Shown here: positions 1-9,254 of the stretch, piece by piece | Position numbering within the stretch: the stretch's first letter is position 1 | Layout of the letters: each line of letters starts with the position of its first letter | Origin: Sulfuricurvum sp. PC08-66 | GTDB lineage: Bacteria > Campylobacterota > Campylobacteria > Campylobacterales > Sulfurimonadaceae | Direction of reading: 5' to 3' | Length of the DNA stretch: 64,000 nucleotides | Assembly: GCA_000830255.1 (NCBI GenBank) | Contig: JQIT01000007.1 | Coordinates: 112,099 to 176,098, forward strand | Notes under the pieces: model-generated | Told to the model about the DNA's origin: nothing | The model's input: the letters and a program-made list of their open reading frames with translations, nothing else | The model's database searches: none | Program-made: the position numbers and the translations under genes

Positions 1-216
1 CTCGATGACATCGGTGATATCCTCGTCTTGGATAGAGCGATTGAGTTTGATGGTAGTGGTGAGATAGGCTTTGGTTTGTAAATAGCCAATGACATAGCTA
101 TTTTTTTGGTATTTTGGACGCTCTACGGCTTGGAGGAGGTGCGTGTGCGTCGTATAGTAGCTGTTGTTGTAGGTATCTACCGAAAGTAGAGTAGAGAGCG
201 CTTGTGAGGGTTTCAT
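1..216 (-). CDS. unidentified protein, N-terminal 72 residues (cut by window edge)
   Basis: Reading from ATG at 216 towards the window edge gives 72 open codons starting MKPSQALSTLLSVDTYNN, rich in Tyr, Thr and Asn. The ATG overlaps the TGA stop of the upstream carboxypeptidase gene as ATGA, which supports it as a real, translationally coupled gene at the end of the rplI-to-csd4 operon. There is no signal peptide and no obvious membrane segment in the visible part. I do not recognise the family. The remainder lies outside the window, so length and function cannot be judged. Confidence 0.6.
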   Translation of the reverse strand, partial: MKPSQALSTLLSVDTYNNSYYTTHTHLLQAVERPKYQKNSYVIGYLQTKAYLTTTIKLNRSIQDEDITDVIE

Positions 217-1517
217 CAGCGACTACTTGGAGAAAAATCGAGCACCATCATGCCGCAAAATTTCTCACCGTTGTAGATTTCGGCACGGTACTGTGTGCGG
301 CTCTTATCGATGGCGTAGCGCTTGTCCATCTCATCGAGTTTGACGTTCAAATTGTTCTCATCGACGTGCTCTTTGCTTGTATAACCAATGATGTTCACCC
401 TGTATCCTTGGGGGGCATTGATGGCAACCTCTCTTGCGATGGTAAGTGTCACAGGTAGAGGAGCTTGACTTTTTGTACCATCGACAGTGACGTCAATCGC
501 TTGGAGTGAATCATCCATCTCAAAGCGCTGTGCAAAAAGGGAGGTTACGCGAATATGCCCGATATAAATTTCGTAATGGCTACCTTGGTTGACATAATCG
601 GCCAATGGGTGAGTGAACTTAAATAAATTTTCACTCTCTTTCATAGGGACATAACGCAAAATGGGACTAATATCACGCAAATCCAAGGTGATATTTTCAT
701 TGATACGTACTGTGCCATACTCTGAAAGTATGCGTTCTATGGAGGTGATATCCATCTCGAAATCACGTGTGAACTCAATGCCCATAATCTGCATAAAGGC
801 TTCGATGGCACGTAGTTGGTAGAGCACTTTGTCCGCCAAGACGGTGATATTTTTGCTCGTCTCGATAGCAAAAGCGGGCTTGTTTTTGCGTACGGCATAG
901 TAGGTGAGAGATTGTTGCATCGCCTCGTTTTTGTAGCGTGTTTTGGTGTTTTTGACGTGAAAATAGTGGTGCTCTTTGAGTAGTCCATTGTTGAGAATAG
1001 TGCTGACTTGTTGAGCTATATCACTCAAACTCCCAAAGGTGCTGTTGGTATCCTCCATCGTCATCTGGTCGATAACACACGATTGACCCCATGCACCAGG
1101 ATTGAAAGAGGTGTCCAGATAGGTATCACGGTAAAAGCCGTGTCCGTCGTGTAGGTTGAGAATCAAATCTACATTGGGATTGTCGATGAGGGATTTGAGT
1201 ACCTGTACCGTTGCATAATCTCTGTCTTTGGGGTCAACGGTAGAAAATTTGCGGTTCATATCTCCATCGATACCTCGATGAAATTTGGTAATGCTTTTGT
1301 GATTGATATTGGGAATGACCCACAAGGAGCCTTTGGTAATTTGGTAGTGACTGGCAAGCATTGCAGGGGCGAAAAATCCCCCTGGTTCATTGCCATGAAT
1401 TCCACCAAAGACCATGAGGGTATGACCTTTGGCATCTCCCATTTTGTACAAATCAAGCTCTCTAGGATACGCCAATAGCATCAGCGTCACGCCAATAAGT
1501 GTGAGTAGAAAACGCAT
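216..1517 (-). CDS. csd4: M99-family peptidoglycan DL-carboxypeptidase (Csd4/Pgp1-like)
   Basis: This 433-residue secreted protein has an N-terminal hydrophobic signal (residues 1-16) and a zinc carboxypeptidase domain. The metal motif is HGNEPGG (His41, Glu44) with the third ligand in LNLHDGHG (His123), and a likely catalytic Glu in AIETSK near residue 230. C. jejuni Pgp1 and H. pylori Csd4 trim tripeptides to dipeptides in murein, which determines helical cell shape. Ligand spacing (3 and 79 residues) matches what I recall for Csd4, but Csd4 uses Gln where this protein has His. The barrel-like C-terminal half is typical of the family. The start ATG shares one base with the stop of the Csd6-like gene (TAATG), so the two shape enzymes are probably co-translated. 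Confidence 0.85.
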   Translation of the reverse strand: MRFLLTLIGVTLMLLAYPRELDLYKMGDAKGHTLMVFGGIHGNEPGGFFAPAMLASHYQITKGSLWVIPNINHKSITKFHRGIDGDMNRKFSTVDPKDRDYATVQVLKSLIDNPNVDLILNLHDGHGFYRDTYLDTSFNPGAWGQSCVIDQMTMEDTNSTFGSLSDIAQQVSTILNNGLLKEHHYFHVKNTKTRYKNEAMQQSLTYYAVRKNKPAFAIETSKNITVLADKVLYQLRAIEAFMQIMGIEFTRDFEMDITSIERILSEYGTVRINENITLDLRDISPILRYVPMKESENLFKFTHPLADYVNQGSHYEIYIGHIRVTSLFAQRFEMDDSLQAIDVTVDGTKSQAPLPVTLTIAREVAINAPQGYRVNIIGYTSKEHVDENNLNVKLDEMDKRYAIDKSRTQYRAEIYNGEKFCGMMVLDFSPSSR

Positions 1518-2488
1518 TAATGCTCCGAGATAATACGAATAGAGTCGTTTTCGTAGCGTAGATAGAGCTCTTTTTTACCGTAGTATTGGAGCGATTTGGC
1601 TTCATAACGCTCTTGCATGGTGACATAGAAGAGTTTTTCGCCATTTTGTGCGGGGTAGGGCATTACGTTGATATTGTAAAAATCAATCGCTTTGGGCTCT
1701 TTTTGGGCAAAAAGCTCTTTTTTGTACCACAAAAAGGGGCGTACTCCCATGCCATCATGACGGCGAAACTCTTCATCATAAAAGGCAGCATAGGTCTCAA
1801 AATCACTCTCTTTCCACGCCTTGCGCCACACAAAAAGTTGCGCTAGCACGTGTGCAAGCTCTTGGGCGTTGGTCGTGGGGTGTTCACGTGGAGCGATAAA
1901 AAGAAGGGTATTGTTGATATCGACCTCATGATTGAGTGCGGTTATATCGTTGTTTTCGATAGCGATGCACCCTTTTGTAAAGGTGTCACGCTCCCCTGAA
2001 AAGGGCAATCCATGAATCCAAATACCATGACCTGTTTTGCGGCGCGATTTGTCAAAACTGTTGGGGTAGCTGGTCACCAAGGCGAGGGGTCCATAAAAGG
2101 GGTCTACGTTATCAAGACGTTGCGTCAAAGCGTAGACACCTACAGGGGTTCTGAGGTCGCCCTCTTTGAATTTTTCACCCTCTATTTCGCCTACGAAAGA
2201 GGAGAAGCGTTTTTGCTCCTCAAATTTGTGTGTTTGTTGGCGTTTCATGAGGCGTAGCGTCTTTGTCTCTTTGTTACTCAAAAGCAGCGTCGAGTAGGTG
2301 TTTAACCATCCATACTCTAGCCCATCCATAGGTGCCAAAAAGGTTTGCCAATACTCTACGGTGGTGAGTTTTTTGTCCAGAGCGCTTTCGACCCATGCGA
2401 TACCGTGTCGTTGATAATTTTGCGCCAAATCGTTGGCAAAAAGCGTCGTAATGGCAAACAAAAAGAGCCATAAACTCCTAAAGATCAT
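1517..2488 (-). CDS. csd6: YkuD-fold LD-carboxypeptidase (Csd6/Pgp2-like)
   Basis: The 323-residue product has a signal peptide (about residues 1-18) and a central L,D-transpeptidase (YkuD) catalytic domain with the paired motifs IWIHG and TKGCIAI near residues 160-180. The Cys is the nucleophile. A C-terminal NTF2-like segment follows (about 215-323), as in H. pylori Csd6 and C. jejuni Pgp2, which remove the terminal D-Ala from tetrapeptides and supply the tripeptide substrate of Csd4/Pgp1. Adjacency to the csd4-like gene fits that sequential pathway. The gene start overlaps the end of era by 11 bp. A classical transpeptidase role cannot be excluded from sequence alone, but the domain layout and neighbour favour the carboxypeptidase. 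Confidence 0.82.
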   Translation of the reverse strand: MIFRSLWLFLFAITTLFANDLAQNYQRHGIAWVESALDKKLTTVEYWQTFLAPMDGLEYGWLNTYSTLLLSNKETKTLRLMKRQQTHKFEEQKRFSSFVGEIEGEKFKEGDLRTPVGVYALTQRLDNVDPFYGPLALVTSYPNSFDKSRRKTGHGIWIHGLPFSGERDTFTKGCIAIENNDITALNHEVDINNTLLFIAPREHPTTNAQELAHVLAQLFVWRKAWKESDFETYAAFYDEEFRRHDGMGVRPFLWYKKELFAQKEPKAIDFYNINVMPYPAQNGEKLFYVTMQERYEAKSLQYYGKKELYLRYENDSIRIISEH

Positions 2489-3362
2489 ACCCCAACTCCT
2501 GCAATGCTTTTTTATCGCGAGTCCACCCTTTTTTGACGCTGACCATCAAATCCAAATAGACTTTCTTTTGGATGAGGCGTTCGATTTTTTCACGAGAGCC
2601 TTTGCCAATGCGCTTAATTGCGGCACCGCCTTGACCAATAATCATCCCTTTTTGGCTATCTTTTTCGACAATAATAGTCGCTGTGATACGCTCTAAATTG
2701 GATAACTCCTCAACCTTTTGGATGAGGACGTCACACTCGTAGGGAATCTCATCGGAGATATTTTCAAAAATCGCTTCACGAATGAATTCACGGTAGATAT
2801 CGCGTAGGTGTTCGGTCGTCAAATCTTCGGGGTCGTAGAGATGGGGCGAAGTGGGCAGATGTTTGACAATCTCGTCCAAGAGTGCTTGTGCACCGATATT
2901 TTTGGTGCTTGATATAGGAATCAGTGCCAAGAATTTGTCTTGGAAGGTAGTGAACTCTTGCATCGTTTTGAAGAGTTTCTCTTGGGAGTATTGGTCCATT
3001 TTGGTCAGTAGTACCATATGGGGTCGATTTTTGGTGTTGAGCGCCAAAAACTCTTTGTAAAATTTCACACCATCATTGACAGGTGAGAGGAAAAGCACCA
3101 AATCTGCATCCCCGATAGCTTTGAGTGCCTCTTGGAGCATAAATTGATTGAGCAATTTCTCTTGCTTGTGCAATCCAGGGGTATCGACGAAGATGATTTG
3201 GTCATCATGGTGCATCACTATGGCATTGATACGTTTGCGTGTGGCGTTAGCCTTGTGAGAGACCATCGTGATGCTCTCGCCCAAGAGCCAGTTCATGAGG
3301 GTACTTTTTCCTGCGTTGGGTCGTCCTACTAGGGCTACAAAGCCCGCTTTTGTCTCTTGCAT
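2478..3362 (-). CDS. era: GTPase Era, 16S rRNA maturation factor
   Basis: This is a full-length Era (294 residues). G1 is GRPNAGKS at residues 13-20, the switch motif is DTPGLH near 60, the base-specificity motif is TKMD near 120, and a C-terminal KH domain carries GMIIGQGG near 240. Era binds the 3' end of 16S rRNA and assists assembly of the 30S subunit. It lies 12 bp downstream of hslU and overlaps the csd6-like gene, placing a ribosome assembly factor, the HslUV protease and murein enzymes in one transcription unit with ribosomal protein L9. The start ATG gives a normal N-terminus. Confidence 0.96.
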   Translation of the reverse strand: MQETKAGFVALVGRPNAGKSTLMNWLLGESITMVSHKANATRKRINAIVMHHDDQIIFVDTPGLHKQEKLLNQFMLQEALKAIGDADLVLFLSPVNDGVKFYKEFLALNTKNRPHMVLLTKMDQYSQEKLFKTMQEFTTFQDKFLALIPISSTKNIGAQALLDEIVKHLPTSPHLYDPEDLTTEHLRDIYREFIREAIFENISDEIPYECDVLIQKVEELSNLERITATIIVEKDSQKGMIIGQGGAAIKRIGKGSREKIERLIQKKVYLDLMVSVKKGWTRDKKALQELGYDL

Positions 3363-3374
3363 CGTGCCTCTGAT

Positions 3375-4703
3375 TTATAAAATATAACGCGTGTTCTCTT
3401 CGCTCTCGATAATCATATCGAGCGCCTCATGTACCATGGTAGCAGTGATGGTGACCTTTTTGTTTTCGAGCGTGTCTGCATGGAAGCTAATATCTTCAAG
3501 TACCTTCTCGACAATTGTGTGCAAGCGTCGAGCACCAATATCTTCGGTCTTTTCATTGGCGACAAAACACAGATGCGCCATCGCACGGATAGCCTCATCC
3601 TCAAACCCTAGCTCGATACCTTCGACACTCAAAAGTGCTTGATAGTGTGACAAGAGGGAGTTTTTGGTTTGGGTGAGAATCTTATAGAGTGCCTCTTGCG
3701 TAAGGGACTCTAGCTCCACACGCAATGGAAATCGACCTTGCAGCTCTGGTATGAGGTCGCTTGGGCGGCTCACATGAAAGGCACCTGCTGCGATGAAGAG
3801 TATATGGTCGGTTTTGATTTGACCGTATTTGGTGTTGACGGTGCTTCCCTCGACGATAGGAAGCAGGTCGCGTTGTACGCCCTCTTTACCAGGGTCGCTT
3901 TTGCGGTGGCTCTCAGCACCAATAGCGATTTTGTCTATCTCATCGAGAAAAATTATTCCACCCTCTTGAGCGCGTTCGATAGCAGTAGAGCGAATCGCAT
4001 CGTTATCGAGGAGTTTTTCACTCGCTTGGGTTCGTAAGATTTTTTTCGCCTCTTTGACGCTGACGACCTTTTTGTTTTCGCCTTTGGAGATAGTCCCAAA
4101 AATTTGTCCGAATGATTCTTGGACTTGCGCCATTTCAGGGGGCATATTGGTATCGTTAAACTCAATATTCATACGAGGTAATGTTACGGTCACTTTTTGC
4201 TCATCGACGAGACCATTATGAATTTTGGTTTTCATTTTGGCACGCTCGTCGTGGTATTGGCTCTCTTTTTCAGGAGAGGCGAAATGTTTGAGTGGAGGCA
4301 AAAGTTGGTCAAGAATCGCATTCAAGACGTACTCATCGATAGCCTCTTGGTTTGCCTCTTGGTACTCTTCCTTGACGAGCGATAGAGCATTGAGTACCAA
4401 ATCACGAATCATCGACTCAACATCACGACCTACATAACCTACTTCGGTATATTTGCTCGCCTCTACTTTGATAAAAGGGACACGCATAAGCTTTGCCAAT
4501 CGACGTGCGATTTCGGTCTTGCCTACCCCTGTAGAGCCTATCATGAGAATATTTTTGGGTGTAATCTCCTCTTGAAGCTCTGCAGGAAGTTGCATGCGTC
4601 GATAGCGATTGCGTAGTGCCATGGCTATCATTTTTTTGGCTTGTTTTTGTCCGATGATATACTCATCGAGATAGGAGACAATTTGCGCGGGGGTCATGTT
4701 CAT
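3375..4703 (-). CDS. hslU: ATP-dependent protease ATPase subunit HslU
   Basis: The 442-residue protein begins MNMTPAQIVSYLDEYIIGQ, the normal HslU N-terminus. It has Walker A GSTGVGKTE (about residues 56-64), the pore motif GYVGRDVES (about 89-97), the intermediate I-domain in the middle, and Walker B IIFLDEIDK (about 250). It ends in IL, which is consistent with docking of the HslU C-terminus into HslV. HslU unfolds substrates and feeds them to the HslV peptidase in the cytoplasm. The stop of hslV lies 3 bp upstream of the hslU start. The order hslV-hslU and the tight spacing are typical. Confidence 0.97.
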   Translation of the reverse strand: MNMTPAQIVSYLDEYIIGQKQAKKMIAMALRNRYRRMQLPAELQEEITPKNILMIGSTGVGKTEIARRLAKLMRVPFIKVEASKYTEVGYVGRDVESMIRDLVLNALSLVKEEYQEANQEAIDEYVLNAILDQLLPPLKHFASPEKESQYHDERAKMKTKIHNGLVDEQKVTVTLPRMNIEFNDTNMPPEMAQVQESFGQIFGTISKGENKKVVSVKEAKKILRTQASEKLLDNDAIRSTAIERAQEGGIIFLDEIDKIAIGAESHRKSDPGKEGVQRDLLPIVEGSTVNTKYGQIKTDHILFIAAGAFHVSRPSDLIPELQGRFPLRVELESLTQEALYKILTQTKNSLLSHYQALLSVEGIELGFEDEAIRAMAHLCFVANEKTEDIGARRLHTIVEKVLEDISFHADTLENKKVTITATMVHEALDMIIESEENTRYIL

Positions 4704-4706
4704 CGA

Positions 4707-5243
4707 TTAGTCTCGTAATTCTAGGGTTTTGATACTGTCGTTGGTGTAGATACAAAGATTTGCAGCCACCAAGAGCGACTCTTTGACCAGTGTGAGGGGG
4801 TCGAGAGAGGCGTGTTTGGCGAGTGCTCGCGCCGCCGAAAGTGCATAATTGCCACCACTGCCAATCGCCGCAATTGCACCATCTTCAGGCTCTACCACAT
4901 CGCCTGTACCACTCAAAATAAAAATATGTTGGGTGTTGAGCACCAACATCATCGCTTCTAATCGACGTAGACTTTTGTCTTTGCGCCACGCTTTGGCAAA
5001 TTCGATAACCGCTTTGTACAAATCCCCTTTGTGTTGCGACAAAAAGCCTTCAAACATATCAAAAAGGGTAAAAGCATCTGCCGTCGCACCCGCAAAGCCT
5101 GCCAAGATTTTGCCGTTATAGAGTTGACGAATTTTGGTGGCATTGTTTTTGAGTACCGTGTTGCCAAAGGTAACCTGTCCATCTCCACCAATGACGGCAT
5201 GCCCATCGGCGCGATAGGCTAATATCGTTGTAGCTTCGAACAT
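4707..5243 (-). CDS. hslV: ATP-dependent protease peptidase subunit HslV
   Basis: This is the 178-residue proteasome-type threonine peptidase partner of HslU. The precursor begins [10 protein letters not shown]; by analogy with other HslV proteins the short propeptide is removed to expose the catalytic Thr (TTILA). The conserved GGDGQVTFG and AGFAGATAD segments and the [14 protein letters not shown] stretch are present. It is encoded 3 bp downstream of rplI and 3 bp upstream of hslU. Coupling to a ribosomal protein gene suggests constitutive, growth-linked expression. Confidence 0.97.
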   Translation of the reverse strand: MFEATTILAYRADGHAVIGGDGQVTFGNTVLKNNATKIRQLYNGKILAGFAGATADAFTLFDMFEGFLSQHKGDLYKAVIEFAKAWRKDKSLRRLEAMMLVLNTQHIFILSGTGDVVEPEDGAIAAIGSGGNYALSAARALAKHASLDPLTLVKESLLVAANLCIYTNDSIKTLELRD

Positions 5244-5246
5244 CGC

Positions 5247-5693
5247 CTATTCCGCAACGATTTCGATAGCAGTTTTGGCGTGGATTGCGTGACCCATTTT
5301 GATGTCGATTTCAAAACGTCCAATCATTTTGAGAGCGACTTTGTGCTCGATATCTTTTTTGTCGATGTCGATACCGTGTTGCGTTGCAATAGCGTGTGCT
5401 ATCTCATCTTTGGTTACAGCCCCAAAAAGGTGACCATTTTCACCCGCTTTTTTGGTGATGGTGGTGGTAAGCGTTGCGAGTTGTTTGCTCTCTTGCGTTA
5501 GACGCGCAACGAGTGCTTTTTCTTCGGCTTCATGCTGCGCCTTTTGCGCTTCCCATGTTGCTATGACTTCAGATGTAGCGGCTTTTGCAAAGCCTTTGCC
5601 GATGAGAAAGTTTTTGCCGTAGCCATCTTTGACCTCTTTGATTTCGCCCGCTTTTCCTAGGGCTTTGACATCTTTGATGAGGAGAACTTTCAT
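5247..5693 (-). CDS. rplI: 50S ribosomal protein L9
   Basis: The 148-residue protein starts [30 protein letters not shown], the diagnostic L9 N-terminal domain. A long connecting helix (about residues 40-75) and a C-terminal domain with [13 protein letters not shown] follow. L9 binds 23S rRNA near L1. This is the first gene of the minus-strand operon. An AAGG ribosome-binding site sits just upstream of the start and a TACAAT -10 box lies in the upstream gap. Length and both domains are complete. Confidence 0.97.
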   Translation of the reverse strand: MKVLLIKDVKALGKAGEIKEVKDGYGKNFLIGKGFAKAATSEVIATWEAQKAQHEAEEKALVARLTQESKQLATLTTTITKKAGENGHLFGAVTKDEIAHAIATQHGIDIDKKDIEHKVALKMIGRFEIDIKMGHAIHAKTAIEIVAE

Positions 5694-5724
5694 TGTAGTA
5701 CCTTAATAAGAAAAAAATTGGCTG

Positions 5725-5730
5725 ATTGTA
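5725..5730 (-). promoter_or_regulatory. putative -10 box for the rplI-hslVU-era operon
   Basis: TACAAT on the minus strand, about 32 bp before the rplI start, inside a T-rich leader. It is the only good -10 hexamer in the gap. No -35 match is evident, which is usual for sigma-70 promoters in Campylobacterota. Confidence 0.4.
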
Positions 5731-5770
5731 TCGATAGTTAGATGAAAAAGGGATTAGAAGGGTGTTTTAA

Positions 5771-5797
5771 GCATTGTGACGGCTTTGCGTCCAATGC
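5771..5797 (-). terminator. putative hairpin terminator after the FTR-rhodanese gene
   Basis: On the minus strand GCATTG-GACG and CGTC-A-CAATGC form a 10-bp stem with one bulge and a 6-base loop, about 15 bp after the stop of the gene at 5813. It is followed by TTAAAA, not a full U tract, so termination strength is uncertain. Confidence 0.4.
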
Positions 5798-5812
5798 CTA
5801 AAAAGGGGGAGA

Positions 5813-6541
5813 TTAACCGCGAGCCAAAGGTCCGCGATAAGAGACGATACCGTGTGTGAGGTTACCGACGTGTTTGAACTCCATCGCTTTGAGGATGCGT
5901 TGGCAGTGTGCACTTCGGCTTCCTACGTGACAGTAGACGATGACAGGAATCTCTTTGTCAAGGTTGGCTGCTGCAAGTGCATCGTAGAAGCTTGTAGTAG
6001 GGATAAGGTGGTCGGTACCTACGATACGAGCGCCTTTGTTCTCCATCCATTCGCGTACATCGAGGATTTTGAACTTGACCATGCCTAGGTCACGTGCTTC
6101 GATAAGTGCTTGTAGCTCATCCGTATCGAGTTGTGGACGTGCCAAGATAGCTTCCACTTCTGCTTTGGTCAAGCCGCGTGAGTGTTGGTGTGCTACTTCG
6201 TCTGCGGTTTCTTCTACTGATTTGCGTGATGCATATTCAGGTGTACAGAAGATTTGGCAGTGACATACACCCTCTTCAGGGATTTCATGTTCGATAGCAG
6301 GTGCACAGGGGCAGACGCGGTCTGTTTCATCGTTTTGGACGAAGAAACAGGGGCAGTAGCGTTTACCGTAGATGAGTTTATTGCGAGTCAATCCAAACTG
6401 AATATTGATATTGATTTCGTTGTCTGGATTGTAGGACCAATTGAATTGGTTGATTACCTTGTCGGTGAAGCGTTTTGTTTTTTCAAGTTCAGTTTTAAAT
6501 TCTTCGGATTCAGGGTCGATTTTTTTGATTGTTTCTGACAT
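5813..6541 (-). CDS. ferredoxin:thioredoxin reductase-like protein fused to rhodanese domain
   Basis: The 242-residue cytoplasmic protein has two parts. Residues about 20-110 carry the CPC, CPC, CHCQIFC cysteine pattern of the catalytic chain of ferredoxin:thioredoxin reductase, which holds a [4Fe-4S] cluster next to a redox disulfide. The spacings between motifs (11 and 13 residues) differ from those of plant FTR. Residues about 125-242 form a rhodanese domain with active loop YCHVGSRSA, where Cys accepts sulfane sulfur, and the segment KILDVREWMEN. The fusion suggests an Fe-S thiol reductase acting on persulfide or sulfur carriers; that function is inferred. It is transcribed alone from a TATAAT promoter between it and argG. 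Confidence 0.8.
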   Translation of the reverse strand: MSETIKKIDPESEEFKTELEKTKRFTDKVINQFNWSYNPDNEININIQFGLTRNKLIYGKRYCPCFFVQNDETDRVCPCAPAIEHEIPEEGVCHCQIFCTPEYASRKSVEETADEVAHQHSRGLTKAEVEAILARPQLDTDELQALIEARDLGMVKFKILDVREWMENKGARIVGTDHLIPTTSFYDALAAANLDKEIPVIVYCHVGSRSAHCQRILKAMEFKHVGNLTHGIVSYRGPLARG

Positions 6542-6569
6542 GTATAAGCCTCAATTTCAAATTTTCGGC

Positions 6570-6575
6570 ATTATA
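6570..6575 (-). promoter_or_regulatory. -10 box for the FTR-rhodanese gene
   Basis: Perfect TATAAT followed by GCC on the minus strand, 28 bp before the ATG. The same TATAATGCC word occurs upstream of argG. A -35 match is weak. Confidence 0.6.
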
Positions 6576-6614
6576 CAAAGCCAGTTTTATACTTATATTA
6601 AACATAACACCTAA

Positions 6615-7838
6615 TTATTTTTGTGTACGTTTTTTTGCCTTGCCCGCGATGATAAAACGCAATGCATTGAGACGAATAAACCCTGCTGCATCTTTTTGGT
6701 TGTAGACTTCATCCTCTTCAAAAGTGCTGTAATTTGCATCGAAAAGAGAGTTTGCAGAGGCACGTCCTACGACGACAACATTGCCTTTGTAGAGTTTGAT
6801 ACGTACGGTTCCGCTTACTTTTTCTTGGCTCTTATCGATAGCGGCTTGGAGCATTTGGCGCTCAGGTGAGAACCAAAAACCATTGTAGATGAGCTTGGCG
6901 TAGCGTGGCATCATTTCGTCTTTGAGGTGCGCCTCTTCACGGTCTAGGCAGATAGACTCGATAGCACGGTGTGCTTTGAGCATGATGGTACCACCAGGGG
7001 TCTCATAACATCCACGGCTTTTCATACCTACGAAGCGGTTTTCGACGATATCGACACGTCCGATACCGTGTTTGCCACCGATTTCATTGAGTGTTTTGAG
7101 CATGGTAGCAGGTGAAAGTGCTTTGCCATCGAGTGATACTGGGTCACCATTGGCATACCCTATCTCGATATATTCAGGCTCATTGGGGGCAGACTCTGGG
7201 CTGTTGCTCCATTGCCACATTGACTCCTCTGGCTCTGCATTGGGGTCTTCGAGAATACCACCTTCGTAGGAGATGTGCAAAAGGTTTGCATCGGTAGAGT
7301 AGGGAGATTTTTTTCCTTTTTTCTCGATGTGAATACCGTGTTGTTCTGCATAGCGTAACAATTTTTCGCGTGAGTTCAAATCCCACTCTCTCCAAGGTGC
7401 AATAATGGTCAAATCAGAATTGAACGCCAAGTAGCCCACTTCGAAACGCACTTGGTCGTTGCCTTTGCCTGTGGCACCGTGGCTCACTGCATCTGCATTT
7501 GTGAGTGCCGCAATTTCGGCTTGACGTTTGGCAATCAAAGGGCGCGCAATCGAAGTACCCAAAAGATATTCACCCTCATAAATTGTATTGGCACGAAACA
7601 TAGGGAAAACGTAGTCACGTACAAACTCTTCACGCAAATCTTCGATGTAAATATTTTCGGGTTTGATACCCAAAGCGATTGCTTTTTGACGAGCAGGTTC
7701 TACCTCTTCGCCTTGACCCAAATCAGCTGTGAAGGTTACTACTTCACATTTGTACTCATCTTGGAGCCATTTGAGAATTACACTCGTATCCAAACCGCCT
7801 GAATAGGCTAAAACAACTTTTTTGACCGCTTTTTTCAT
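6615..7838 (-). CDS. argG: argininosuccinate synthase
   Basis: This 407-residue enzyme joins citrulline and aspartate using ATP in arginine synthesis. The N-terminal PP-loop motif [11 protein letters not shown] (residues 10-20) binds ATP pyrophosphate. The conserved segments [15 protein letters not shown] and the C-terminal ETPGGTIML are present. Length is normal. The gene stands alone with its own TATAAT box; no other arg gene is in the window. A short Lys/Arg-rich tail (KAKKRTQK) ends the protein. Confidence 0.97.
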   Translation of the reverse strand: MKKAVKKVVLAYSGGLDTSVILKWLQDEYKCEVVTFTADLGQGEEVEPARQKAIALGIKPENIYIEDLREEFVRDYVFPMFRANTIYEGEYLLGTSIARPLIAKRQAEIAALTNADAVSHGATGKGNDQVRFEVGYLAFNSDLTIIAPWREWDLNSREKLLRYAEQHGIHIEKKGKKSPYSTDANLLHISYEGGILEDPNAEPEESMWQWSNSPESAPNEPEYIEIGYANGDPVSLDGKALSPATMLKTLNEIGGKHGIGRVDIVENRFVGMKSRGCYETPGGTIMLKAHRAIESICLDREEAHLKDEMMPRYAKLIYNGFWFSPERQMLQAAIDKSQEKVSGTVRIKLYKGNVVVVGRASANSLFDANYSTFEEDEVYNQKDAAGFIRLNALRFIIAGKAKKRTQK

Positions 7839-7871
7839 CGAGACCCTCTTGATTAGGTAGAAATTTTTGGC

Positions 7872-7877
7872 ATTATA
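7872..7877 (-). promoter_or_regulatory. -10 box for argG
   Basis: TATAATGCC on the minus strand, about 33 bp before the argG ATG, matching the box upstream of the FTR-rhodanese gene. Confidence 0.6.
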
Positions 7878-7888
7878 ACCAAAAGAGC

Positions 7889-9034
7889 TTACAACTTTTT
7901 GGCGTGGTGTCCACGGCGAAACAGCCCCAAAAAGAGTCCCAAAAAGATACTAGCGACACCCAAAAAGAGGAAGAGTGTAGGCAAATCCCAAAGCGCGATG
8001 ATGGTTTGTGAAAAGATGGGAGAGGTGAATTGCCCCAAAAAGATAAACGAAACGGTCATGCCCGTAATGCGACCGCGTAATTTTTCAGGCGCACTTTCAA
8101 GCATCCATGCGTTGAGATTGACCATCATCATTCCCATGCCCAGACCATTGAACATCGCTCCCACGTAAAAAACAGTCATCGAATGCGCTTGGGACATGAT
8201 AGTCACACCAATACCAAAGAGGACAAAGAGTAGACCAAAAATTGCCTTGACATTGATGAGAGAGCGAAGACGTTTGTACTGCATCGCGGCAAGGGCACTC
8301 ATGAACATGGCAAAGGCGATCATCGTACCTACTTGCGCAGGGGATTGGTCATAGTGATTGGAGAGCAAAAAGGGCACTTGAGTAGGCAAAATATAAAAGA
8401 GATTCATCATACCAAAAGCAGCCAGATAGATAAAAATAAAACGTTTTTCAAAGAGACGTGCATCTATTTCGTCGCTGTGGTGTTTTACTTTTGCAGGCTC
8501 ATAAAGCCCTTTGAACAAAATAGGCAAAAAGAGAAGGGGCAAAAGATAGATGAGAAAAGGGTGTTTCCAACTAATAGCCGCCAAAAATCCGCCACCGCTG
8601 ATAAAAATAATGCCTCCGATACCATTGAACGCGCTTTGGAGTCCCATAAATTTGTGACGGCTCTCACCCTGAAAATAGTCCCCAATGAGTGCTGTACTAG
8701 CAGTCATCAAAAAAGCAACTCCCACACCCATAATCGCACGCCCCGCCAAAATAAACCAAAAATTTTCGACGAAAAAGCCTAATGCGCCCCCTACGACAAA
8801 GAGCAATAGGCCAATATAGACGCTTCGCAATCGACCCGTGGTGTCGATGATGTAGCCTGAAAGGGGTGAAAAAATAGCCACCATCAAGGCAGGTAGCGTC
8901 AAAAGCAGTTTGGAAAGGAGCTCGATATTATCGATAGTGGCAAAATGCGCACTCATAAGTGGCAAGGAAGCGACAATAGCAGTGCCTGACATCATGGTAA
9001 GCATGGTTAAAAGCAGAAGGGCGGTTTTGGTCAT
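7889..9034 (-). CDS. major facilitator superfamily efflux transporter
   Basis: The 381-residue inner-membrane protein has about 12 hydrophobic segments. The loop between helices 2 and 3 carries [16 protein letters not shown], the MFS signature. The sequence resembles the drug:proton antiporter 1 branch, but the substrate cannot be named. I start it at MTKTALLLL (9034): an AAAGAGC ribosome-binding site lies just upstream, helix 1 begins there, and a TATACT -10 box at 9068-9073 would sit inside the coding region if the longer frame to 9088 were used. The C-terminus is Lys/Arg/His-rich (RRGHHAKKL). Confidence 0.85.
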   Translation of the reverse strand: MTKTALLLLTMLTMMSGTAIVASLPLMSAHFATIDNIELLSKLLLTLPALMVAIFSPLSGYIIDTTGRLRSVYIGLLLFVVGGALGFFVENFWFILAGRAIMGVGVAFLMTASTALIGDYFQGESRHKFMGLQSAFNGIGGIIFISGGGFLAAISWKHPFLIYLLPLLFLPILFKGLYEPAKVKHHSDEIDARLFEKRFIFIYLAAFGMMNLFYILPTQVPFLLSNHYDQSPAQVGTMIAFAMFMSALAAMQYKRLRSLINVKAIFGLLFVLFGIGVTIMSQAHSMTVFYVGAMFNGLGMGMMMVNLNAWMLESAPEKLRGRITGMTVSFIFLGQFTSPIFSQTIIALWDLPTLFLFLGVASIFLGLFLGLFRRGHHAKKL

Positions 9035-9067
9035 GAAAGCTCTTTGGGTAGTGAAATAGAGAGGGGA

Positions 9068-9073
9068 AGTATA
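9068..9073 (-). promoter_or_regulatory. putative -10 box for the MFS transporter
   Basis: TATACT on the minus strand, 34 bp before the chosen ATG at 9034. A TTGATA -35-like hexamer lies 19 bp further upstream. The position argues for the shorter start of the transporter. Confidence 0.45.
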
Positions 9074-9254
9074 GCGGTTTGAAAACAAAATGTATCAACC
9101 AAAGTTAAGCCCAAAGATAGAAGCATCAAGAAGGAGATGTAGGTATGGGTTGTCTAGATGAATCGCAAGCGCAGTGATGACAGAAAGCGCATGTGATAAC
9201 TACAAAGGTGCTTAACTTCTGTCAAAAGTATAACAACACAACGTCACGAAAATA

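Noticed and set aside
8333..8782. A 149-codon plus-strand frame inside the MFS gene
   Set aside because: Lies entirely within a gene with twelve membrane helices; the product is Lys/Gln-rich without homology.
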